This document shows positions 1 to 7,168 of a stretch of DNA of 15,870 bases, in pieces. A program made the position numbers and the translations under genes. The DNA comes from JBDTRY01 sp039931435 (lineage in GTDB: Bacteria > Acidobacteriota > Thermoanaerobaculia > Gp7-AA8), in the NCBI GenBank assembly GCA_039931435.1, contig JBDTRY010000068.1, forward strand, positions 1 through 15,870. Direction: 5' to 3'. Numbering within the stretch: the first letter of the stretch is position 1; the number at the start of each line of letters is the position of its first letter. The notes beneath the pieces are model-generated. The model was given only the letters and a program-made list of their open reading frames with translations, was not told where the DNA came from and searched no databases.

Positions 1-50
1 TCCGGATTCCTATCGAGGGCATGCTCCGCATCCTCACAGAGCAGGATTGA
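1..50 (+). CDS. Possible 3' end of an upstream gene (partial)
   Basis: The frame starting at base 3 reads RIPIEGMLRILTEQD and stops at TGA 48-50. The fragment is short but has a normal-looking mix of hydrophobic and charged residues, and it is on the same strand as glgB. It could be the end of a gene upstream of the glycogen/trehalose operon. Fifteen residues are too few to name a family, and a chance open frame cannot be excluded. Confidence 0.3.
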   Translation, partial: RIPIEGMLRILTEQD

Positions 51-152
51 CGCTTCCGGCGACTCATCGCCCGTATTCGTCTGACTCGATAGAGATTCGA
101 GGGTGCGTACGCTGCTTGCAAGGATCAGAATGACGGTCACTCGACTGCGGGT

Positions 153-180
153 TTGGTTCGACGACCCCGAAACCTACAAA
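153..180 (+). promoter_or_regulatory. Weak candidate sigma-70 promoter for the glgB operon
   Basis: TTGGTT (153-158) and TACAAA (175-180) are separated by 16 bases, matching the -35 and -10 consensus at 3/6 and 4/6 positions. This is the best spaced pair I found in the leader, but in sequence of this composition such matches arise by chance. Confidence 0.15.
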
Positions 181-343
181 AGCGTCCGACGATTGCGGCT
201 CACGCTGATATTGTCTCGCCTGAGACGGGAAACCGAAGGCAATCGCTCTCGGATCTTCTACGAGGCGCAGGCGTCTCACTGTCACGGAAACGCGGGCTGC
301 AGACATCTGAGATCCGCCGCGAGCCCGTCCGATGTAACTCAGC

Positions 344-349
344 AGGTGA
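344..349 (+). promoter_or_regulatory. Ribosome binding site supporting the upstream glgB start
   Basis: AGGTGA lies 6 bases before ATG 356. It matters because it supports translation of the long N-terminal extension. The alternative internal start at ATG 1049 has only a GGAGGA about 18 bases upstream, which is too far to be a good site. Confidence 0.6.
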
Positions 350-355
350 CAACCT

Positions 356-2944
356 ATGGATAAAAAGAAAAAGAAAGAAACAGCACCAGGCGCGGCAGAC
401 GAGCAGCCGAAAACTTCATCCAGAGACAACGCTCGCGAGCAGTTGGCGAAGACTGCCGAGGAGTCGGGTACCAGGGAGAGTCTCAAAGCCGCACAGAGTT
501 CGCGCCCCCGTCGATCAGGAAAATCGACAGTTGGTCAGCCGGAAGAAGCGCCGGCTGAAACGACGGGCGCCGAAGTTCGCCCAGGGAAACGAAGCCCAAC
601 CAAACCTCGGGGTGAACGGCAGGGACGGGCACAATCAGCGTCCGCGGCGAAAAAAAACAGCACGGACTCCAGAGCGCCTGCTCCAAAAAGTAACCCCCGG
701 CCCTTCTCCGAGGCAGCGGGGAAATCGATTGGCAAAGCCGCCCCTTCCGGAAAACGGCAGGCATCCCGACCAGCCGATGAGGCTGAACAACCGTTGAACC
801 AGCTCCCCACGCCGCTCGCTGGGGAAATGCAGGACGCCCCCGAAACGGGCGCACCAGCCAGATCCGCCGCCGCCAGTCAACGCCAGGATCTCGGGCTGGA
901 TCTCGACGCGCGAGGCGCAGAGAAAGAGGGGATGGGGCGGCCACCTGACATACCTGTCCCGGTGCCTGCAGGACCACTCCCGGTGCAGAAACGCTCTGAG
1001 GAAATTCTCGTCCCGAACACCCTCGGAGGAAGCGATCCCGGTTCGCCGATGACTGACAGCGACATCTACCTCTTCAATGAGGGTAATCACCATCGCCTCT
1101 ACGAAAAGCTTGGTGCGCATTTCGGAAGGGACGAGGGCCGGAGCGGCGTCTGGTTTGCGGTATGGGCTCCGGCGGCCGCCTCCGTGTCCGTGGCAGGCGA
1201 TTTCAACGAATGGAGCCCGGATGCGACTCCTATGGGGAGGCGCGGCTCGTCGGGCATCTGGGAAGGATTCGTCTCCGGCCTCGAAGAGAGGGCGCTCTAC
1301 AAATTCCACATCGTTTCGGCCGTGAACGGCTACGAAGTCGACAAAACCGACCCATTCGGATTTCTTCAGGAGACCTCTCCTCAGACCGCTTCGGTCCTGA
1401 CGAATCTCGACTACACATGGGGCGACGGGGAGTGGATGGCGAAGCGCAGTGAACGGAACTCACTGGAAGCGCCGATGTCCATCTACGAGGTGCACCTCGG
1501 TTCCTGGGCGCGGGTGCCAGAGGAGGGATTCCGCTCGCTGACGTACAGGGAACTCGGTTCGCGTCTCGTGCAGTACGTGAAGGAAACGGGCTTCACTCAT
1601 GTCGAGTTTCTTCCTGTGATGGAACATCCCTTTTTCGGTTCGTGGGGATACCAGACCACAGGGTACTTCGCACCCACCAGCCGCCTCGGTACGCCGCAGG
1701 ATCTGATGAACCTCATCGATCTTCTGCATCAGAACGACATCGGGGTCATCCTCGACTGGGTGCCCTCCCATTTTCCAACAGACGAACACGGACTCGGCTA
1801 CTTTGACGGCACACATCTCTTCGAGCACGCCGATCCGCGGCAGGGGTTTCATCAGGATTGGAAGAGCCTGATCTTCAATTACGGGCGCAATGAAGTGCGG
1901 AGCTTTCTGCTCAGTAGCGCCATGTTCTGGCTGGACAAATATCACGCGGACGGATTGCGCGTGGACGCGGTGGCGTCGATGCTCTACCTCGATTACTCCC
2001 GGAAAGAGGGCGAGTGGATTCCGAATCGTTTCGGCGGCCGGGACAACCTCGAGGCCCTCGATTTTCTCAGACAGCTGAACATGGACGTCTATACCAACTA
2101 CCCCGACGTGCAGATGATCGCCGAAGAATCGACCGCCTGGCCGATGGTTTCACGGCCTATCTACCTCGGTGGATTAGGCTTCGGCATGAAGTGGGACATG
2201 GGCTGGATGCACGACACCCTGCGCTACTTCAGTCATGAACCCATTTATCGAAAATTTCATCACAACGAACTGACGTTTCGTGGTCTCTACGCGTTCTCCG
2301 AGAACTTCGTCATGCCGCTCTCGCACGACGAGGTGGTACATGGCAAAGGCTCGCTCATCAACAAGATGCCCGGGGACGAGTGGCAGAAGTTTGCCAACCT
2401 GCGTCTGCTCTTCGCCTACATGTACGCGCAACCCGGCAAGAAACTGCTGTTCATGGGTGCAGAAATCGGGCAATGGCGCGAGTGGAACCACGATGGATCG
2501 ATCGACTGGCATTTGCTGGAAATGCCGTTACACGCCGGCCTCCTGCGCGCCCTGTCCGATCTCAATCGGCTCTATCGCGATCTGCCTTCGCTGCACGAAC
2601 TGGACCTCAGCTCACAGGGGTTCGAATGGCTCGACGCCAATGACTCGCTGCAGAGCGTCCTTACATTCATCCGACACGACAAGAACGCAACTCAGCGAAC
2701 GATTGCCGCATTCAACTTCACCCCTATCGTGCGGCACAACTATCGAATCGGCACTCCCCTGCCAGGCATCTGGAAGGAAGTATTCAACAGCGACGCCGAA
2801 GTCTACGGGGGCAGCGGCCAGGGAAACCTCGGGCAGCTGGAAGCAGCACCGATTCAATTTCATGGCAGGCCCCAATCGCTGAACGTGACGCTTCCCCCTC
2901 TCGGCGCCGTGTTTTTCGTGCACGAGGAGGAGCTGCTTGGTTGA
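356..2944 (+). CDS. glgB: 1,4-alpha-glucan (glycogen) branching enzyme with long disordered N-terminal extension
   Basis: GlgB cuts alpha-1,4 chains and transfers them to form alpha-1,6 branches in cytoplasmic glycogen. The protein is 862 residues. Residues 1 to ~230 are lysine-, alanine-, proline- and serine-rich with no visible fold. A CBM48-like beta domain follows at ~263-340, then the GH13 barrel (~380-740) and a C-terminal beta domain. Catalytic residues are visible as D537 (GLRVDAV), E590 (IAEEST) and D658 (SHDEVVHGK). Their spacing of 53 and 68 residues equals that of E. coli GlgB (D405, E458, D526). The first recognisable GlgB sequence begins near M232 (MTDSDIYLFNEG), so the extension replaces the usual N1 domain. 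ATG 356 was chosen for its ribosome binding site. The stop overlaps the treZ start by 8 bases, which suggests co-translation. An internal start at 1049 would give a 631-residue enzyme and cannot be excluded. Confidence 0.96.
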   Translation: MDKKKKKETAPGAADEQPKTSSRDNAREQLAKTAEESGTRESLKAAQSSRPRRSGKSTVGQPEEAPAETTGAEVRPGKRSPTKPRGERQGRAQSASAAKKNSTDSRAPAPKSNPRPFSEAAGKSIGKAAPSGKRQASRPADEAEQPLNQLPTPLAGEMQDAPETGAPARSAAASQRQDLGLDLDARGAEKEGMGRPPDIPVPVPAGPLPVQKRSEEILVPNTLGGSDPGSPMTDSDIYLFNEGNHHRLYEKLGAHFGRDEGRSGVWFAVWAPAAASVSVAGDFNEWSPDATPMGRRGSSGIWEGFVSGLEERALYKFHIVSAVNGYEVDKTDPFGFLQETSPQTASVLTNLDYTWGDGEWMAKRSERNSLEAPMSIYEVHLGSWARVPEEGFRSLTYRELGSRLVQYVKETGFTHVEFLPVMEHPFFGSWGYQTTGYFAPTSRLGTPQDLMNLIDLLHQNDIGVILDWVPSHFPTDEHGLGYFDGTHLFEHADPRQGFHQDWKSLIFNYGRNEVRSFLLSSAMFWLDKYHADGLRVDAVASMLYLDYSRKEGEWIPNRFGGRDNLEALDFLRQLNMDVYTNYPDVQMIAEESTAWPMVSRPIYLGGLGFGMKWDMGWMHDTLRYFSHEPIYRKFHHNELTFRGLYAFSENFVMPLSHDEVVHGKGSLINKMPGDEWQKFANLRLLFAYMYAQPGKKLLFMGAEIGQWREWNHDGSIDWHLLEMPLHAGLLRALSDLNRLYRDLPSLHELDLSSQGFEWLDANDSLQSVLTFIRHDKNATQRTIAAFNFTPIVRHNYRIGTPLPGIWKEVFNSDAEVYGGSGQGNLGQLEAAPIQFHGRPQSLNVTLPPLGAVFFVHEEELLG

Positions 2945-4760
2945 GCAGACTGCCGCTCCGGGCGCGACGTACCGGAGCGATGGCAGTACGCAGTTCCTGG
3001 TCTGGGCTCCGTCCGTCGAGCGTCTGTCACTCCACCTTTTATCTCCTCGCGACGAGCTCACACCCCTGCAGAAAGACGGCGAATACCACTGGCTCCTGAA
3101 AATAGATTTGCCTCCCGGTTCGCAATACAAGTTCAGGTTCGAGGACGGCAGTGAGTTCCCCGATCCAGCCTCACGATCACAACCGCAGGGCGTGCACGGT
3201 CCCTCGACGGTAGTGGACACGAACTTCGACTGGCACGATCAGCAGTGGCGGGGACTGCCGCTCCAGGAACAGATTTTCTACGAGCTGCACGTCGGTACCT
3301 TCACCGCTGACGGAACGTTCGAGGCAGTCATCCCCCATCTCGATCGGCTGGCCGACCTCGGCATCACCTCCATCGAACTGATGCCGGTTTCGCAGTTTCC
3401 GGGATCCCGCAACTGGGGATACGACGGGGTCTATCCATACGCGGCACACCATTCATACGGAGGCCCTGCCGGATTGCAGAAGCTCGTCGACGCCTGCCAC
3501 CAACGCGGCATGGCTGTCGTTCTGGACGTCGTTTACAACCATCTCGGGCCGGAGGGAAACTACGTCAGCCGATTCGCTCCGTACTTCACCGACCGTTATC
3601 GCACCCCCTGGGGCAGCGCCCTCAACTTCGACGGACCGGGAAGTGACGAGGTCCGGAGATACTTCATCGAAAGTGCGTTGTACTGGACAACGGAGCTTCA
3701 CATCGACGCCCTTCGTCTGGACGCAGTCCACGCCATCACCGATTCCTCGGCATACCCCTTTCTTCAGGAGCTGTCGGATGCCGTCCATGCCCGCGGCAGA
3801 GAACTCGACCGCGCTATTCAGCTCATCGCCGAGAGTGACCTGAATGACCCACGCACTGTTCGCGACACGGAGTCCGGAGGTCTTGGACTGGACGCACAAT
3901 GGAGTGATGACTTTCACCACGCGCTACACGTTCTGCTGACCGGAGAACGCTCAGGCTACTACCAGGACTTCGGAAGCGTTCGCGACCTCGCCGATGCCTA
4001 CACACAGACCTTCGTTTACGCCGATCGATACTCGCCGCATCGCCGGCGCAGACACGGCGCGCCACTTACGGACGTCGATACCTCACGTTTCGTAGTGTTT
4101 TCTCAGAACCACGATCAGACCGGAAACCGCATGCTCGGCGAACGTCTCTCCGACCTCGCTTCGTTCGCTCAGTGCCAGCTCGCTGCGGCCGCCGTCCTGC
4201 TCTCTCCATACCTTCCCCTTCTCTTCATGGGAGAGGAGTACGGGGAAGAGGCGCCCTTCCTTTACTTCACCAGCCATTCGGATGAATCCCTCATCGAGGC
4301 TGTTCGCGAGGGGCGGAAACGGGAGTTCGCAGCGTTCGAATGGGCTGGCCAGCCCCTCGATCCCCACGATGAGATGACCATGAAGCGCTCGGTCCTGCAA
4401 CCGCCTAGGGTAACGAGCGGAACCGGCGCGATTCTGCACGACTTCTACAGGGAACTGATCGCCATTCGCAAACGGCCGGCCTTCCGTTCGACGCGCCGCG
4501 AGGACGTTGAGACCCACTCCGATGAGTCCAGACGTCTACTACTCCTCACCCGAAGAAATGGCACGGCGCGCGCCTTCATCGCCCTGAACTTCGGCGACGC
4601 TACCGAAATTCATCTTCCGCCAGGCCGATGGACTCGGGTCATTGTCTCCTCAGAGAACCGCTGGGGAGGCTCCGGAGCAGAACTTCCCGCTGCGGCCGGC
4701 GATGGAGAGGTCATTCCTCTCGACAAGCACTCGCTGCTCGTGTACGAAACAGGGGAATGA
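2937..4760 (+). CDS. treZ: Malto-oligosyltrehalose trehalohydrolase
   Basis: TreZ hydrolyses the alpha-1,4 bond next to the trehalosyl end made by TreY and releases free trehalose in the cytoplasm. The 607-residue length is normal for the family. An N-terminal CBM48-like beta domain (~8-90) is followed by a GH13 barrel. The expected catalytic residues are D262 (LRLDAVHAI), E299 (LIAESDLNDP) and D393 (FSQNHDQTGNR). The NWGYDGVYPYA and DVVYNHLGPEGNY motifs are typical of TreZ and separate it from GlgB and GlgX. Translation starts at TTG 2937, 8 bases inside glgB, behind a strong purine-rich site (GAGGAGGAG, 2924-2932). The stop overlaps the next start as ATGA. Pairing with treY in the same operon makes the assignment very safe. 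Confidence 0.96.
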   Translation: MVEQTAAPGATYRSDGSTQFLVWAPSVERLSLHLLSPRDELTPLQKDGEYHWLLKIDLPPGSQYKFRFEDGSEFPDPASRSQPQGVHGPSTVVDTNFDWHDQQWRGLPLQEQIFYELHVGTFTADGTFEAVIPHLDRLADLGITSIELMPVSQFPGSRNWGYDGVYPYAAHHSYGGPAGLQKLVDACHQRGMAVVLDVVYNHLGPEGNYVSRFAPYFTDRYRTPWGSALNFDGPGSDEVRRYFIESALYWTTELHIDALRLDAVHAITDSSAYPFLQELSDAVHARGRELDRAIQLIAESDLNDPRTVRDTESGGLGLDAQWSDDFHHALHVLLTGERSGYYQDFGSVRDLADAYTQTFVYADRYSPHRRRRHGAPLTDVDTSRFVVFSQNHDQTGNRMLGERLSDLASFAQCQLAAAAVLLSPYLPLLFMGEEYGEEAPFLYFTSHSDESLIEAVREGRKREFAAFEWAGQPLDPHDEMTMKRSVLQPPRVTSGTGAILHDFYRELIAIRKRPAFRSTRREDVETHSDESRRLLLLTRRNGTARAFIALNFGDATEIHLPPGRWTRVIVSSENRWGGSGAELPAAAGDGEVIPLDKHSLLVYETGE

Positions 4761-7168
4761 AGCGCTATATCTGCATCCACTGCCATTTTTACCAGCCCGC
4801 CCGTGAAAATCCCTGGCTGGAAGCGATCGAGGTCCAGGATTCCGCGTACCCGTATCACGACTGGAACCAGCGCATCAACGCCGAGTGTTACGCGCCGAAT
4901 GCCTCCGCCAGAATCCTCGAAGAGAGCGGACGCATCGTAAAGATCGTGAACAACTACTCCAGAGTCAGTTTCAACTTCGGACCGACGCTCCTGGCGTGGC
5001 TGGAGCAGGAGGCGCCCGAAACCTATCAGGCTGTGCTCCGAGCCGATCGGGAGAGCATCGAGATGTTTTCGGGCCACGGCTCGGCCATGGCGCAGGTTTA
5101 CAACCACACCATTCTCCCGCTGGCCAGCCGCTCTGACAAGGAGACCCAGGTCCTGTGGGGACTCGCTGATTTTCGACGGAGATTCGGCAGAAATCCGGAG
5201 GGGATGTGGCTGTCTGAGTCGGCCGTGGATATCGAGTCTCTGGAGGTCCTGGCCGAGAACGGTATTCTCTTCACGGTGCTTGCTCCGCATCAGGCTGCCC
5301 GCGTGCGCAAGGTGGGAGAGACGGCGTGGCAGGACGTCACCAACTCGCGCGTGGACCCCACCCGTTCGTACCTCGCTCAGCTTCCCTCGGGAAAATCGAT
5401 CGCCCTCTTTTTCTACGACGGTCCAATTTCGCGTGCCGTCGCCTTTGAGAGGCTTCTGGAACGTGGCGATGAGTTCGCACACCGGCTCCTCAGCGGGTTT
5501 TCCAGTTCGCGCCACTGGCCGCAACTCATGCATATCGCCACCGATGGAGAAACCTACGGTCACCATCACAATCATGGCGACATGGCTCTGGCCTACGCCC
5601 TCGATTACCTCGCTCGCGACCCTTCAGTAGAACTGACTAACTATGGACAATTCCTGGAACTCTATCCACCCGAGTGGGAAGTGGAGATCGTGGAGAACAC
5701 TTCATGGAGCTGCAGCCATGGAGTAGAGAGGTGGCGCAGTGACTGCGGCTGCAGCTCGGGGACGCGGGGCTGGAATCAGCAGTGGCGATCACCCCTGCGG
5801 GAAGCGCTGACCTGGTTGCGCGAAGCCATCGAACCCTTGTACCAGCGCGAGGCGGCGAAGCTCGTGCTCGATCCGGATCTTGCCCGGAACCACTACATTG
5901 ACGTCATCGAGGACCGCTCCGACGAATCGCTGGCGAGATTCTTTGCTGCCCACGCGCGCCATGCCCTCGATTCTGACGAGACCGTTACCTCACTCAAACT
6001 TCTCGAGCTGCAACGTTATGCCCAGCTCATGTTCACGAGCTGCGGCTGGTTTTTTGATGACATCTCCGGAATCGAAACGGTTCAGGTCATCCAGTATTCG
6101 GCTCGCGTTCTGCAGCTGGCGGATGAGCTCTTCGACGAAGACCTTGAAGACGAGTTCCTTGAACTTCTGTCGAAAGCGAAGAGCAACACCTTCGATCAGG
6201 GTAACGGACGGGACATCTATCTGCGTACGGCCTGGCCGGATATCGTCGACCTGCCCCGCGTCGGCGGCCACTTCGCAGTCTCCTCCCTGTTCGAGGACCA
6301 CCCGGAGCGGACTCGGATCTACTGCTACGACATCGTCCGCAAGTCGCTGCAGATTCAGGAGGCCGGACGTGCCCGAGCCGTGCTGGGACGAGCGGAAGTT
6401 CAGTCCACCATCACCCGTGAATCCATGGACCTCACATACGGCGCGCTCTATCTCGGGGACTTGAGCATCACCGGCGGCGTTCGTGCCTTCCGGGGCGAGG
6501 AGGAGCACAGCAAACTGATCGCCGAGCTCTCCGAGGCACTGCAACACCATGATTTCGCCACGGTGATCCGTCTGCTCGACCACCATTTCGGTTCGCTCAC
6601 CTTTTCGATGCACTCGCTTTTCCGCGACGAGCAGAGAAAAATTCTCGGATGGATCTGGGATTCGACAATCGACGAAGCCGAGGCCACCTATCGCCACCTC
6701 TACGAGCAGCACAGAGCACTCATGCTCTATCAGTCTGATCTGGGACTTCCCCTTCCGAAGATTTCTCTTCTCACCGCGGAAGTAGCTCTGAACCTCGGAC
6801 TTCGCAGGGCCGCAGAGCAGGAGGAGCTTCCCGTCGGTCAGATTCAGCGACTGATCAGCGAGGCCCAGCGCGAAAACGTTCCCCTGGACCGCACTGCACT
6901 CTCATTTGCCTACCAGAAGATGGTCGAGGGCCGCGCCAAGGCATGGCTCTTCCAGCCCGAGAAGCTTCCACTACTGGAACGGCTCGAGGCGGCTGTGACG
7001 CTGGTGAACGCGCTTCCGTTCGAAGTGGCCTTGTGGAAAGTTCAGAACGCTTACGGAAGAATGGAACAGGAGGGCCTTCCGCCTTTCTCTGATCCGGAAG
7101 AGGGTCTGCGCTGGACCGAGCGATTCAAAGGTCTCGGTGAGAAGCTCAGCTTCGGTGTGATCGGATGA
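4757..7168 (+). CDS. GH57 family glycosidase/glucanotransferase-like protein with DUF3536 region
   Basis: An 803-residue protein. GH57 enzymes act on alpha-glucans as amylases, 4-alpha-glucanotransferases or branching enzymes, by a retaining mechanism. Motif 1 is HCHFYQP (8-14). WLSESAVD carries the predicted nucleophile E154, and TDGETYG carries the predicted acid/base D263. The section around 317-340 has a conserved-looking cluster C319, H321, C330, C332. The C-terminal half includes MFTSCGWFFDDISGIE, characteristic of DUF3536. ATG 4757 was chosen because the protein then begins MKRYICIHCHF as in relatives; the frame extends upstream into treZ but that part is a shadow. The start overlaps the treZ stop by 4 bases and the stop overlaps the treY start by 4 bases, implying tight coupling. 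The substrate is unknown. Trimming, remodelling or debranching of maltodextrin for TreY is an inference from position only. Confidence 0.9.
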   Translation: MKRYICIHCHFYQPARENPWLEAIEVQDSAYPYHDWNQRINAECYAPNASARILEESGRIVKIVNNYSRVSFNFGPTLLAWLEQEAPETYQAVLRADRESIEMFSGHGSAMAQVYNHTILPLASRSDKETQVLWGLADFRRRFGRNPEGMWLSESAVDIESLEVLAENGILFTVLAPHQAARVRKVGETAWQDVTNSRVDPTRSYLAQLPSGKSIALFFYDGPISRAVAFERLLERGDEFAHRLLSGFSSSRHWPQLMHIATDGETYGHHHNHGDMALAYALDYLARDPSVELTNYGQFLELYPPEWEVEIVENTSWSCSHGVERWRSDCGCSSGTRGWNQQWRSPLREALTWLREAIEPLYQREAAKLVLDPDLARNHYIDVIEDRSDESLARFFAAHARHALDSDETVTSLKLLELQRYAQLMFTSCGWFFDDISGIETVQVIQYSARVLQLADELFDEDLEDEFLELLSKAKSNTFDQGNGRDIYLRTAWPDIVDLPRVGGHFAVSSLFEDHPERTRIYCYDIVRKSLQIQEAGRARAVLGRAEVQSTITRESMDLTYGALYLGDLSITGGVRAFRGEEEHSKLIAELSEALQHHDFATVIRLLDHHFGSLTFSMHSLFRDEQRKILGWIWDSTIDEAEATYRHLYEQHRALMLYQSDLGLPLPKISLLTAEVALNLGLRRAAEQEELPVGQIQRLISEAQRENVPLDRTALSFAYQKMVEGRAKAWLFQPEKLPLLERLEAAVTLVNALPFEVALWKVQNAYGRMEQEGLPPFSDPEEGLRWTERFKGLGEKLSFGVIG

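Larger units (their letters stand above)
51..355 (+). other. Non-coding leader/promoter region of the glgB operon
   Basis: About 305 bases before the glgB start with no gene I can support. Open frames here on both strands are arginine-rich or serine-rich translations with no recognisable family and look like frame shadows. A small perfect hairpin (GTCTC-gcct-GAGAC) lies at 213-226. The region probably carries the promoter and 5' untranslated leader, but no strong sigma-70 or sigma-54 (-24/-12) promoter stands out. Confidence 0.5.

Noticed and set aside
103..363. Small plus-strand frame ending 8 bases inside glgB
   Set aside because: The overlap with glgB resembles real coupling seen later in the operon, but the GTG start lacks a clear ribosome site and the translation shows no recognisable family. 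Kept as non-coding leader.
153..797. Plus-strand open frame overlapping the start of glgB
   Set aside because: The translation is arginine-rich with no family features. glgB in the other frame has a good ribosome site and leads into a real enzyme.
635..1309. Minus-strand open frames across the GlgB extension
   Set aside because: They are shadows in GC-rich sequence. They run antisense into the conserved CBM48-like part of glgB and have no recognisable motif.
4628..4756. Upstream extension of the GH57 gene into treZ
   Set aside because: The frame is open but the added residues are arginine-rich shadow sequence. The family-like start is MKRYICIHCHF at 4757, overlapping the treZ stop.
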